A DNA stretch of 64,000 nt. Source: Polyangia bacterium (GTDB taxonomy: Bacteria; Myxococcota_A; Polyangia; Nannocystales; Nannocystaceae). The stretch is from NCBI GenBank assembly GCA_030430565.1, contig JAUIKS010000035.1, positions 1-64,000 on the forward strand, read 5' to 3'. Of this stretch, positions 33,699-42,191 are shown one piece after another; within the stretch, counting starts at the first letter, position 1, and every line of letters starts with the position of its first letter. Below the pieces are notes generated by a model. The model saw nothing but the letters and a program-made list of their open reading frames with translations. It did not search any database and was not told where the DNA came from. The translations under genes were made by a program, and so were the position numbers.

Positions 33699-35696
33699 CT
33701 ACCCGCGGCGCGCGAGCGCGTAGCGACCGGCCTCGCGATACACGCGCGCCATGTCGTAGAGATCGTCGAGCGAGACCCCGACGCGCGCGGCGATTCGTCG
33801 CGGTGACTCGTCGCCGCGGAGGAACGCCAGCACCACGCGCTCCTGGAGCTCGAGCCTGCGCGCGGCGTCCATCACCCCGAGGGTCGGTTCTGTCTTCGTG
33901 GGCATGTTCTGATACCGAGGCGGTGGGTGGTAGCCCGGGGGCGCGTCGAGGTGGCGCTCGATCCCTCGATCCCGCGGGGGCGGCTCGTGTGCGTCGACGG
34001 GCGCCTGATAGACGACGGGCGCGTCGTCGCGCCGGGGCGCGCTCGGCGATCGCGGCGGCGGCGGATCCGGCTCGCGCGGCCGGGGCGGCGCCGGCTCCTC
34101 AACGCGGGGCGCGGTCGTCAGCTCGGGGGCGCTCGAGAAGGTCTCGAGCCTCGGCGGCGACGTGTCCGTCGGGGGCGCGACGGCTGGCCCGAGCTCGATC
34201 CGCGCCTGCTCGCGTGGTCCCGGCGCGGTCGTCGATCGACGGGGGGCGCCCCGGGGCTCGTCGCGCGCGATCGAGAGGCGCGCCGCCGGGTCGCCGAGCA
34301 GCACGTACCCTCGCAGGTCGTTGCGCGACATCCAGAGGGCGCCGCGTCGAGGCAGATCGGTGGGATCGGGCTGAGCGCGCGCCAGCGCGTCTCGCTGCAG
34401 CTGGTAGCCCGCCATCAGCTCGTCGTTGACCTCTCGATACGCGCGCATGAGCGCGTCGAGGGCGACCCCGGCGCGGCTCCCCGAGAGCAGCACGCGGAGC
34501 ATCGAGAACATCCGAGACGCTCGGCTCCGGCGCGTGCGCGCGTCGGTGAAGCCGAACGTCCACGCGAGATCGATGTGCCCCACGAGCGCGAGCGGTCCGC
34601 GTGGGTTAGCGAGCGCGGCCTGGGGGAGCGCGGCGACGAACGGGCGCGCGTCGTCGCCTGGGAGCCCCCGCAGCACCTCGCGCAGCGACTTCTCGCTCGC
34701 GCCCTGCTCGGCGAGCAGTGACAGCCACGGGTAGAACACGCTCGTCGACGGCGTGCCGGCCGAGAAGCACGCGACGCACGCCCACACGCCGCCCGGGAGG
34801 AACGGCACGCTGGCGATCGTCTCGGCGGTCAGCGGATCCTCCATGCCCATCGAGAGCGCGCCCTGCAGCGCGCGCTGATGATCGGGGCTCCTCCATCCTC
34901 GCCGGGGCGCCCCGAGGCCGTGACTGAGCGAGAGCATGACGGCGGGAGCCTCCTGACCTGCTTCTTCGAGCAGCTTTTCAGGACCCCAGTCGCTGTAGGG
35001 CACCTCCACGACGCGCGCGCGAGCGTCTCCGTCCGCGGCCCAGCGCTGGTTCATCTCCACGCACGGCTGCACGAGCTTGCAGTAGCCGGTGTTGACCGCG
35101 GTGGTGCCGTCCTGAACCGTGTAGTATAGCGCGCGCGTCTCCCCGTCGCGGTCGGGGCCGCGCTCCGTCGCGACGACTTTCTCGGCGTAGCCGCGAAAGC
35201 CCGCGAGCGAGGGGACTTGGAGCCGGCCGACGAAGGACCCGTTCGCCAGCACCTGCTGCGTCTCGAGCGAGACCTCGTCGAGGTCGCCGAGGATCATCAG
35301 GTACCGCGGGCGCTCCTCCTCGGGGACCTCCTCGTCACGCAGCACCCCGTTCTTCCAGCGCATCGCGGCGCTCGCGTCCATGCTCGACTCGACGCGGTAC
35401 ACCCTCGGCGGCGCCCCTTGTTGCGCGCCGCGATGCTGCAGCAGCGCGTCGATCGCCGAGAGCATCTGATCACCGCGCTCCCCCGCCGGCGCGATCACGC
35501 CCCAGCGCTGCGCCGGCAGCTCGTTGGGATCTCGCTCGGGCGCGTCGAGGTTCATCGCGTCGACGCCTCGAGGGCCGCGCGCGGGCGGCTGGGCCTGCTG
35601 GAGCGCATCCGCGTCGAGGCCGTCCTCGAGCACCGGCATGTACTCCTCGGCGTCGCTGAGCAGCAACCCGATCGAGCTCTCTCCGCGGTCGGCCAT
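33699..35696 (-). CDS. Clan CD (caspase/gingipain-like) cysteine protease with C-terminal HTH-like tail
   Basis: A 665-residue protein. Residues about 60-400 form a protease-like domain with a clan CD dyad: His in VMLSLSHGLG (H259) and Cys in WACVACFSAGTPS (C310), each after a hydrophobic strand. It is distinct in sequence from the two CHAT proteins. A Pro/Arg-rich disordered linker follows (about 455-605), then a short helical C-terminus RRIAARVGVSLDDLYDMARVYREAG that resembles a helix-turn-helix or adaptor domain. There is no signal peptide, so it acts in the cytoplasm. It converges with the sigma-54 activator, the stops being 26 bases apart. It may process Reb proteins or act as a suicide effector; both ideas are inference. 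Confidence 0.72.
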   Translation of the reverse strand: MADRGESSIGLLLSDAEEYMPVLEDGLDADALQQAQPPARGPRGVDAMNLDAPERDPNELPAQRWGVIAPAGERGDQMLSAIDALLQHRGAQQGAPPRVYRVESSMDASAAMRWKNGVLRDEEVPEEERPRYLMILGDLDEVSLETQQVLANGSFVGRLQVPSLAGFRGYAEKVVATERGPDRDGETRALYYTVQDGTTAVNTGYCKLVQPCVEMNQRWAADGDARARVVEVPYSDWGPEKLLEEAGQEAPAVMLSLSHGLGAPRRGWRSPDHQRALQGALSMGMEDPLTAETIASVPFLPGGVWACVACFSAGTPSTSVFYPWLSLLAEQGASEKSLREVLRGLPGDDARPFVAALPQAALANPRGPLALVGHIDLAWTFGFTDARTRRSRASRMFSMLRVLLSGSRAGVALDALMRAYREVNDELMAGYQLQRDALARAQPDPTDLPRRGALWMSRNDLRGYVLLGDPAARLSIARDEPRGAPRRSTTAPGPREQARIELGPAVAPPTDTSPPRLETFSSAPELTTAPRVEEPAPPRPREPDPPPPRSPSAPRRDDAPVVYQAPVDAHEPPPRDRGIERHLDAPPGYHPPPRYQNMPTKTEPTLGVMDAARRLELQERVVLAFLRGDESPRRIAARVGVSLDDLYDMARVYREAGRYALARRG

Positions 35697-36042
35697 CGTC
35701 TCTCGTCGCGCTCCCCTCGCGCTGATAGGGATCCGCGTGGCGCCCTCCGACGCGCCCGTCCTCCTCTCCTCTTCGAGGCCTCGCCATACGACGCGGCGCG
35801 CCTCGCTTCGTGAACCCCCGACGCGCGCGATCTCGCGGGGGCTTCACAAACACGCGGCGCGGGCGTCTGAACCTTGCGGTTTGCAGCCGCGATCACGCGG
35901 CTGCAGGCGCGTGAACAATCGCCGGGCTCCAGGAGCCTCTCGGGGTCGCGCGAGCGCGCCCCGGAAACTACGGGCCTCGTCGCGCGGCCGCGTGCGGCCC
36001 GTACCTCGACGTCTCAGCCCGCGCGCGAAGGATGGTGACGAG
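35697..36042. other. Divergent intergenic region with a 10-bp-arm palindrome
   Basis: 346 bases between the leftward protease gene and the rightward gene at 36043. No gene is seen. It contains the perfect inverted repeat TGCAGCCGCG-ATCA-CGCGGCTGCA (35882-35905) and near it a partial match to the shared box (TGAACCTTGC, starting about 35869). This is the likely control region for both genes. Confidence 0.5.
35882..35905. promoter_or_regulatory. Perfect palindrome (10-base arms, 4-base centre)
   Basis: TGCAGCCGCG and CGCGGCTGCA flank ATCA. No T-tract follows on either strand, so it is more likely an operator than a terminator. Confidence 0.5.
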
Positions 36043-37581
36043 ATGCAAGAAGACAACGGAATAACCCTGGGGAACGCCACGTACAACGACTCCACGCGCC
36101 GACAGGCGATCACGGCCGAGTTCAACATGGCGAGCGCGGTCGAGCAGCGGATCTTTGAGGGCAAGCTCGACAGCGCCGTCAGGGCGCTCTCTAAGCTGAT
36201 GAGCGAGAAGCTGGCGGAGTTCGCCAAATCGCGTCTACCCGAGGCTCGCGCCGGCGCGGAGGAGGCCTTCGGGGACCCGGCGGCGGCGGGCGTGCACAAG
36301 CCGCTGCTCCAGCCGACCGCCGACGCGCTCGGCGAGGAACTCAAGGGTGAGGACGTGCCGAAGACCGTGCGCGACGCCGGCAACCTGCTGCGCCTCGTCG
36401 GCACCGCCTACGAGAAGGCGGCCGAGCTGATCGAGGCCAAGTTCGAGGGCAAGCTCAAGGAGACGGGGGGCTTCCTCGGCGCGCTCGAGGCCGCGCTCGA
36501 CAGCGGGCAGGGCGAGGCGACCGTCAGCGCGCGCGTGGCCGAGTTATTCCCTGAGCTGCGGGGCGAGGCGCGCAGCATGCTGCTGCACATCGTCCGCTTC
36601 GGGCAGGTCCAGGGCAGCTATCGCAACGGCTTCGCCATGCAGGTGCTCGACCTCGCGGGCGCGCCTAAGAAGTGGTGGGCGCTGGAGGCCTTCAACAAGA
36701 AGACCAACCGTCGTCGCCACTTTCGAGAGGAGCCAGCGCGGGTGGAGCGCGCCTTTGACAACGCGGTGTACGCGGCGTTTTTTGGGGGCGAAGATGACGA
36801 AAACATCTTTGGTGACCAGGAGCGGCTCGTTAAGAGCTCCGGGCGCCTGCGCTGGATCGTGCAGCCGACGAGCGTGCTGTTCTGGGCGAGCCGACTGTTC
36901 GGGCTGTCGGAGGGGGGCGACATCTCCGGGACCACCGCCGACGCGATGTTCGTGCTCGAGGGCTTGATGATGCTGCCCGAGTCCGCCGCCGTCCGGCGCG
37001 CCTTCGGCGAGCGGATGGCGATGGCCTACCTGCTGCCGATGGTGCACATGCTCAAGGAGCAGCACCACTCGCTGCTCGAGATCGCGTTCGTCTACACGCT
37101 CAACGGGACCTGCGAGTACGTCATCAACGACTACACGACGCTGCTGCCCAAGTCGATCAGCCCCAAGAGCGCGATCGGCGAGGAGTTCATCGCCGCGGTC
37201 AAGACCCTCTCGCCGGCTAAAAAGCTGTACCTCGACGGCACCAACACGCAGGGGATCCTCGACAAGCTGCGCGAGGGCTACCCGCTCTCGCTGGCCACGA
37301 CCAAGCTGACCAAGGCGGAGGAGAAGGTCGCGAGCGACACCGAGGGCAAGAACCTGGGCGACTTCGCCTGCGCCGTCGGACAGAACGCCAAGGTCTGGAC
37401 CATGCAGACCGCCGACGAGCTCGCCGCCTACAAGCAGCTGGCGACCTGCGGGAAGTCGATGTACCGGATGTTCTCGATGCTGCGCGACGCCAAGTCGGCC
37501 TCGAAGGAGCAGCTGCTGGTCGCCGCGCTCGAGTGCAACCGCGGCGCCGCGATGAACCTGCTGTGCCACAAAGCCGGCTGA
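36043..37581 (+). CDS. Large hypothetical protein of the Reb island (512 aa)
   Basis: A 512-residue cytosolic protein, mostly helical, with no signal peptide, no membrane segment and no recognised family. Composition is unusually Lys-rich for this region, with few low-complexity parts, and the codon use is highly biased (AAG, CTG, GAG). That suggests strong expression compared with neighbours. Distinct stretches include APKKWWALEAFNKKTNRRRHF and MLKEQHHSLLEIAFVYTLNGTCEYV. ATG at 36043 is preceded by GGATGGTGACGAG. A 17-base-pair terminator follows immediately (37598-37634). High expression and a single-gene unit suggest a structural or bulk protein rather than a regulator. Confidence 0.7.
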   Translation: MQEDNGITLGNATYNDSTRRQAITAEFNMASAVEQRIFEGKLDSAVRALSKLMSEKLAEFAKSRLPEARAGAEEAFGDPAAAGVHKPLLQPTADALGEELKGEDVPKTVRDAGNLLRLVGTAYEKAAELIEAKFEGKLKETGGFLGALEAALDSGQGEATVSARVAELFPELRGEARSMLLHIVRFGQVQGSYRNGFAMQVLDLAGAPKKWWALEAFNKKTNRRRHFREEPARVERAFDNAVYAAFFGGEDDENIFGDQERLVKSSGRLRWIVQPTSVLFWASRLFGLSEGGDISGTTADAMFVLEGLMMLPESAAVRRAFGERMAMAYLLPMVHMLKEQHHSLLEIAFVYTLNGTCEYVINDYTTLLPKSISPKSAIGEEFIAAVKTLSPAKKLYLDGTNTQGILDKLREGYPLSLATTKLTKAEEKVASDTEGKNLGDFACAVGQNAKVWTMQTADELAAYKQLATCGKSMYRMFSMLRDAKSASKEQLLVAALECNRGAAMNLLCHKAG

Positions 37582-37597
37582 GCGGCACCCTCGACGC

Positions 37598-37640
37598 GCA
37601 GCGGGCCGCCGACCTCGGGTCGGCGGCCCGCTGCTCTTTG
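37598..37640 (+). terminator. Strong Rho-independent terminator
   Basis: A perfect 17-base-pair stem (37598-37614 with 37618-37634, loop TCG) is followed by TCTTT. It lies 16 bases after the stop codon of the gene at 36043. Confidence 0.88.
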
Positions 37641-37669
37641 GACCGAGCAGCGCGCCTTCTTAAACACGA

Positions 37670-37694
37670 GGCCCCGACGCGGCGCGCCGGGGCC
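37670..37694 (-). terminator. Probable terminator of the gene at 37717
   Basis: The stem GGCCCCG (37670-37676) / CGGGGCC (37688-37694) lies about 22 bases past the stop of the leftward gene; on the minus strand a TCGTGTTTAA tract follows. With the preceding hairpin it separates two convergent genes. Confidence 0.6.
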
Positions 37695-37716
37695 CGTTTA
37701 TGTGAGCGCGCGCGCC

Positions 37717-38916
37717 TCAACCATCATCGGGGTCGTAGATCTCCTTGGGCATCACCAAGGGGTAGGGGCGCTTCGGCTCGTACCACGCGTCGATGAGCTC
37801 CGGCACGCTGCTCGGGTTGAGCCACTCCCCGCCCTCCATCCGCCCGTAGCTCTGCACGTACGCGCGCTCCGACGCGACCGCCCTGAACAGCTCGATCATC
37901 TCCGGCTTGGAGCGGGTGCGCACGGCGTGCTTGAAGGCCTTGCGGGCGACGACGATCTGCGCGGTCGAGAGCCCCTCGAGCGTGCCGTCGCCGCGGTCGC
38001 GGTACATCTTGCTGATGAGCTGGGTGTTGTCGAGCCCGCGCTCCTCGCGGTGCTTCTTGAGGCGCGCGCGCTCCTCCTCGAGGCTCTTGCTGAGCGCCTC
38101 GAGCCGCTCGACGTCCACGGCGCCGACGCCCGCCTCGTAGGCCAAGCCGCTGTCTCGGTCGACGATCATGATCTTCTGACGCAGCTCGCCAGCCTCGATC
38201 ACGTGGCGCTCGTAGCGGTTCCAGGTCTTGCCCTCAAAGAGCTCCCGCGGCGTGTTGGGGTCGACGACGACCGTCACCTCGTCGAAGCGCAGCGCGTTCT
38301 CGGCGGCGAAGTGGATCGAGATGAAGTCCCACAGGTACTTCGCGCCGACGGAGGAGACGATCTCGTTGAGCTGCGGCCACGGCAGCCCCTCGTCGAGGAG
38401 CTTGCCGCCCGGCGTCATCTCGACCGTGCCGCCCGTGAGCTGGGCGCGCGCGGTCGCCATCCCGGTGCCCTTCGTGCCGGCGTCGAAGGCGGAGTAGAAC
38501 ACGCCCGGCTTGTCGTGGGTGAGCCCGGCCGCGAGCACCTCGGCCATCTTCTCCTCGCAGAACTTCTTGATCGCGGCGGCGGTCGCCTCGATGTCGACGC
38601 CGGACGCCGACTCGACGACGCAGCTCGGGCTCGCGGCGCGCATCCGCGTGAGCGTCGGCTCCCAGGCCGCCTGCTTGTTGCTCGCCAGGTCGCTGAGCTT
38701 GTGGCGGATGCTCTGCTCAAAGTACTGCTCGTTCAGCTCGATAAATTTGTCGCGCACCGCGAGCACGGCTGACGATTTCGGGCTCGCGGCGGCGCCCTCT
38801 GAGGGCGCTCGCTGCGGACGCGTCGGCGCGCGGGGGCTTTGTTTCTTCGCTTTCGCGGCCCCGCGGCGCGCGGGCACGCGTCTCTTCGGGACGGTTCTCC
38901 GTGGTCGTTGCGGCAT
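37717..38916 (-). CDS. Large hypothetical protein of the Reb island (399 aa)
   Basis: A 399-residue protein. The first 45 residues are a basic Pro/Arg/Lys-rich tail (RRTVPKRRVPARRGAAKAKKQ), followed by an ordered region without signal peptide. A coiled coil is visible at about 265-300 (VERLEALSKSLEEERARLKKHREERG). Other marked stretches are SSVGAKYLWDFISIHFAAENAL and GTKGTGMATARAQLTGG. Codon bias and Lys content resemble the convergent gene at 36043, suggesting that both are abundant proteins of the same system. Family not recognised. Confidence 0.7.
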   Translation of the reverse strand: MPQRPRRTVPKRRVPARRGAAKAKKQSPRAPTRPQRAPSEGAAASPKSSAVLAVRDKFIELNEQYFEQSIRHKLSDLASNKQAAWEPTLTRMRAASPSCVVESASGVDIEATAAAIKKFCEEKMAEVLAAGLTHDKPGVFYSAFDAGTKGTGMATARAQLTGGTVEMTPGGKLLDEGLPWPQLNEIVSSVGAKYLWDFISIHFAAENALRFDEVTVVVDPNTPRELFEGKTWNRYERHVIEAGELRQKIMIVDRDSGLAYEAGVGAVDVERLEALSKSLEEERARLKKHREERGLDNTQLISKMYRDRGDGTLEGLSTAQIVVARKAFKHAVRTRSKPEMIELFRAVASERAYVQSYGRMEGGEWLNPSSVPELIDAWYEPKRPYPLVMPKEIYDPDDG

Positions 38917-39032
38917 TCAGAGGCTCCTGTCGAGTGCAAGACGGCGGGCGGCGTCGATCGTGAAATCGCGCCATCGCTCACGGAGCGCCGATGTGCCCGT
39001 CAACACTAGAACGAACGAGCGAGCGTGAGACC

Positions 39033-39422
39033 ATGACCGAGCAGAGCAAGCGCGCGACCCCACTCGAGGAACCCACGGACGGCGGCGCGTCGCCGACGGC
39101 CGCCGGCCGCGACGCGCCGCGAGCCGCGGCCGCGAGCACGGCTGAGGCGGTCGAGCAGCTGCGCCGCGACGCGCAGCGACGCGCCGCGAGCATGATCGAC
39201 ACCGCCGCGCGCCAGGCCGCGCGTCTGAAGGCCGAGCGCGAGGCGATGGACCGCGCGATGATGACGCGCACGCGCGCGCTGCAGGAGGCGATCACGCGGC
39301 GCACGTTTGAGAAGTTGATCGCGCTGCAGAAGCAGACCGACGCGCGCACGCGCGAGAAGATCAAGCGCAGCCAGGCGGTCGCGCAGGCGGCGGCCCAGCG
39401 CGCGTCCAAGCCGCGGCGTTGA
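39033..39422 (+). CDS. Small coiled-coil protein (129 aa)
   Basis: A 129-residue protein. The first 40 residues are disordered; the rest is one long Ala/Arg/Glu-rich helix (STAEAVEQLRRDAQRRAASM... to the C-terminus) that should form a coiled coil. ATG at 39033 (MTEQSKRATP) is preferred over the codon at 38991 because the extension overlaps the upstream divergent region. It lies 45 bases before the HEPN-like gene at 39468 on the same strand. Possibly a scaffold or tether; no family is recognised. Confidence 0.6.
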   Translation: MTEQSKRATPLEEPTDGGASPTAAGRDAPRAAAASTAEAVEQLRRDAQRRAASMIDTAARQAARLKAEREAMDRAMMTRTRALQEAITRRTFEKLIALQKQTDARTREKIKRSQAVAQAAAQRASKPRR

Positions 39423-39467
39423 CGTCCGTCCTCACGACTTGTCGCGGTCGCCGTCAATTGTGTGTCC

Positions 39468-40622
39468 ATGATCCGCCTGCAATCGTCTACCGCGCGCGTC
39501 GACGCCTCCGATCTCGAGGCGCTCACGCTACAGTGTCGCAACGAGCGCACGCGCGAGTTCGTCCGCGAGGCCGTCGACGCGCTCAACGCCGGCGCGCTGC
39601 GCTCGTGCGTCGTCATGACCTGGGCGGCGGTCGTCTTCGACCTGATCTCGAAGATCTACGAGCTCCACATCATCGCCGACGACGACACGCGCAAGCGGGT
39701 CAGCGCGCTGGGGAGCTACCTGAGCGAGAAGGCGACGTCGCCGCCCGAGGTCTCGTCGAACCGCGCGCACGAGCTCGAGATCCTGCGCGCCGCCCAAGAG
39801 GACTTCGAGCTGCTCACGCGGAGCGAGCGAGCCGACCTCGCGCGGCTCGAGCGACACGCGACGATCGCGGCCTCGCCGATGCTCTACACCGCCGAGAAGC
39901 CGCACGCGCCGGCGCGTGACGTCGTCGTCGCGCACCTCGTCAACGCGGTCGCGCTCGTGCTGGCGCGCGAGCCGGTGCAGGGGAGCGCCAAGCTCGACTC
40001 GGTGTGGGAGGTGATCGCGTCCCCGTACTTCCCGGTGCACCCAGAGGCCGCGCGCGCGAGCCTCGTCGCGGGCCCGCTCGCGCGCATGAGCAACACGCTG
40101 GTGCGCGTCGTGTTCTCGCGCCTCGTCGAGAGCATCCTGCTCGATCAGGAGGTCCCAGAGTACGCGCGGCGCCAGCAGTACGCCGCGCTGATCGCCGTCG
40201 TCGGCCTGGGCGAGGCGATCGCGCGACGAACCGCCGAGCTGTTCTTGAACCGGACCATGAAGCTGGTCCCGCGCGCGCGCGCGTGGGTGCTCATCGAATT
40301 CTTCGCGCAGATCCGCGACTCGTGGCGCTTCGCCGAGAACGCGCTCAAGCGCGACTGCAAGCGCTACGTGGGCGAGTCGCGGGGCGAGCAGCTCGCGCGG
40401 ACGATCCACTACGCGCTGCAGGTCCCCGCGCTGGTGGACGCGGCGCGCGAGCGGATCCCGGGCCTCGATCTCGAGACGCTGCTCGTGCTCGAGGCCTCCG
40501 GCGACATCGCGCTCGACGCGACCGGCGAGGTCACGCAAATCTTCGGCCTGCGCGTGACGGACGAAGAGGTCGAGCAATTCCCGGTCTTGACGTTTCAGCC
40601 GGACGAGCTCGACGACGAGTGA
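39468..40622 (+). CDS. HEPN-like helical protein, paralogue 2 (degenerate motif)
   Basis: A 384-residue paralogue of the proteins at 24860 and 40644. The N-terminal signature VDALNAGALRSCVVMTWAAVVFDLI (about 29-53) is conserved, but the HEPN-like motif position reads ARLERHATIAASPMLY. The Arg-x4-6-His pair present in the other two is lost, so this copy is probably not catalytic and could be a regulator or antitoxin-like partner. It is shorter than its paralogues by about 100-120 residues at the C-terminus. ATG at 39468 is used; a GTG lies two codons earlier. The next paralogue starts 21 bases downstream. Confidence 0.7.
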   Translation: MIRLQSSTARVDASDLEALTLQCRNERTREFVREAVDALNAGALRSCVVMTWAAVVFDLISKIYELHIIADDDTRKRVSALGSYLSEKATSPPEVSSNRAHELEILRAAQEDFELLTRSERADLARLERHATIAASPMLYTAEKPHAPARDVVVAHLVNAVALVLAREPVQGSAKLDSVWEVIASPYFPVHPEAARASLVAGPLARMSNTLVRVVFSRLVESILLDQEVPEYARRQQYAALIAVVGLGEAIARRTAELFLNRTMKLVPRARAWVLIEFFAQIRDSWRFAENALKRDCKRYVGESRGEQLARTIHYALQVPALVDAARERIPGLDLETLLVLEASGDIALDATGEVTQIFGLRVTDEEVEQFPVLTFQPDELDDE

Positions 40623-40643
40623 CGTCGGCTGGAGAGGGGCTTC

Positions 40644-42089
40644 ATGGGGACGCAGGAGCAGGAGCTTGTAGAGATCGAGGCGCTGGGCCGTGACCCGCAC
40701 ATCGGGGTCGCGCGCGCGCACGTCGCCGAGGCCGTCGCCTGCTACCGACGCGGGGCGCTGCGCTCGTGCGTTGTCATGACCTGGGCGGCGGTCGTGGTCG
40801 ATCTGCTCGAGAAGGCCCGCGCGCTGCTGCTGCTCGTCGACGAGGAGACGCGCGCGGGGTACCCGAGCCTCTCGGCCTTCCTCGAGCTCGACCCCGCGGC
40901 CAGCGACTACGAGGCGGCCGCGCTCGAGTTCGAGTCGCGCCTGCTGCTGGTGGCGGAGCGCGAGTACGGGCTGCTGAGCGCGCGTGAGCGCGCCGAGCTC
41001 GAGACCCTCCGGAGCGATCGCGACCGCGCGCGGCACCCCGGCCTCGAGCCGCTCCACACCCCGAACGTACCGTCCTCTGCGCAGGCCCGCGCCCACCTCC
41101 GCAACGCGCTGGTGTACGTGCTGCGGCGCCCGACGCTGCAGGGCGAGCCCGCGTTCGCGGCGTTCATGCGCGACGTCAGCGCGCCCTTCTTCCCGGTCGA
41201 GCTCGACGCGGCGACGTCCTACCTGCGCGAGAGCCCGCTGCGAAACGCTCGCGACGCGCTGCTCCGTCGCGTCGTGACCGCGCTGGCGGAGCGCGCGCTC
41301 GGCGAGGCGCTGACCGCCGACGCGCGGGTGCGGACGTTCGCGGCGCTCTCGGCCATCTCCGTCACCACGCCCGCGCTCACGCGCGCGACGATCGGTCTCG
41401 AGGTCAGCGCGCGGATGCTCGAGGTCCCCGTCGAGCAGCGCTGGACCCTGCTCGCCTTCTTCGCCAACGTCCCGGGCTCATGGAACATGGTCGAAGAGTC
41501 AGTGCGGAGCGTCTGCAAGCAGTACGTCGCGCGCTACAAGGGGGAGCGGCTGCTCCGGGTGCTTCACCACGCGGCCGCGCACCCGGAGCTCACGCGCGTC
41601 GTCATCGATCGCGTGGCCGGCCTCAGCGGCAAGCAGGTGCGCGTGCTCGTCGTCGAGGGAGACATCGAGGTCTGCTGCAGCCGCGTGGTCGAGCTGTTCC
41701 GCACCGCGAGCACGATCCTGGCGGCCGAGTGGATCGCCGCGCGCCTGCTGCTGCCGTGCGTCGAGCACCTGAGCGGAGGGCAGGTGTGCCGCGTCGTTCG
41801 GGCCGCGCACACCAACCGCAATATCTACACGTCGTGGCCGATGCTCCACGAGCTCCTCCCCCGCCTCTTCAAGCAGACGCGCGTTCACGCCGCGCAGACT
41901 GGGAGCGAGTGGTGGGGGGTCGTGGACCTGTTGATGCGCCCCGAGCTCGAGCCGCCAGAGCTCGCGGAGTACGGCGCGCCGCTCGTCGAGTTGATCACGA
42001 GCGAGCTGCCCGAGCGCCCCGCCGCCAAGAACACGCCGTGGGTGCTCCCCTCGCAGCCGCTGCTGGAGGACGTCGTGCCGGTCTCATGA
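40644..42089 (+). CDS. HEPN-like helical protein, paralogue 3 (481 aa)
   Basis: A 481-residue paralogue. AVACYRRGALRSCVVMTWAAVVVDLLEKA (about 31-59) is the shared signature, and AELETLRSDRDRARHPGLEPL (about 115-135) keeps the LxxLRxxRxxxxHP HEPN pattern. The C-terminal part is helical, with a conserved late stretch LxRVLHHAxxxPELxxxVIDR. ATG at 40644 follows GGAGAGGGG. It is transcribed together with paralogue 2. A catalytically intact and a motif-lost copy side by side are reminiscent of toxin-antitoxin style pairs, but no such function is shown. Confidence 0.72.
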   Translation: MGTQEQELVEIEALGRDPHIGVARAHVAEAVACYRRGALRSCVVMTWAAVVVDLLEKARALLLLVDEETRAGYPSLSAFLELDPAASDYEAAALEFESRLLLVAEREYGLLSARERAELETLRSDRDRARHPGLEPLHTPNVPSSAQARAHLRNALVYVLRRPTLQGEPAFAAFMRDVSAPFFPVELDAATSYLRESPLRNARDALLRRVVTALAERALGEALTADARVRTFAALSAISVTTPALTRATIGLEVSARMLEVPVEQRWTLLAFFANVPGSWNMVEESVRSVCKQYVARYKGERLLRVLHHAAAHPELTRVVIDRVAGLSGKQVRVLVVEGDIEVCCSRVVELFRTASTILAAEWIAARLLLPCVEHLSGGQVCRVVRAAHTNRNIYTSWPMLHELLPRLFKQTRVHAAQTGSEWWGVVDLLMRPELEPPELAEYGAPLVELITSELPERPAAKNTPWVLPSQPLLEDVVPVS

Positions 42090-42130
42090 CCGTTCATTCG
42101 TATGTCCGATTGGACCGTTCAGGACGGTCC
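42087..42130. promoter_or_regulatory. Two TGRACCGTTCA boxes, one within an inverted repeat
   Basis: TGACCGTTCA lies at 42087-42096, directly on the stop of the preceding gene. GGACCGTTCA lies at 42112-42121, and its GGACCGT forms a perfect 7-base inverted repeat with ACGGTCC (42124-42130). They lie 60-105 bases before the FG-GAP lipoprotein start. Confidence 0.65.
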
Positions 42131-42191
42131 GGCGGCGACGCGAGAATTCAGCCGGGACAGGCCTCTGGTGAGTGCTACGCTTCGAATCGGT

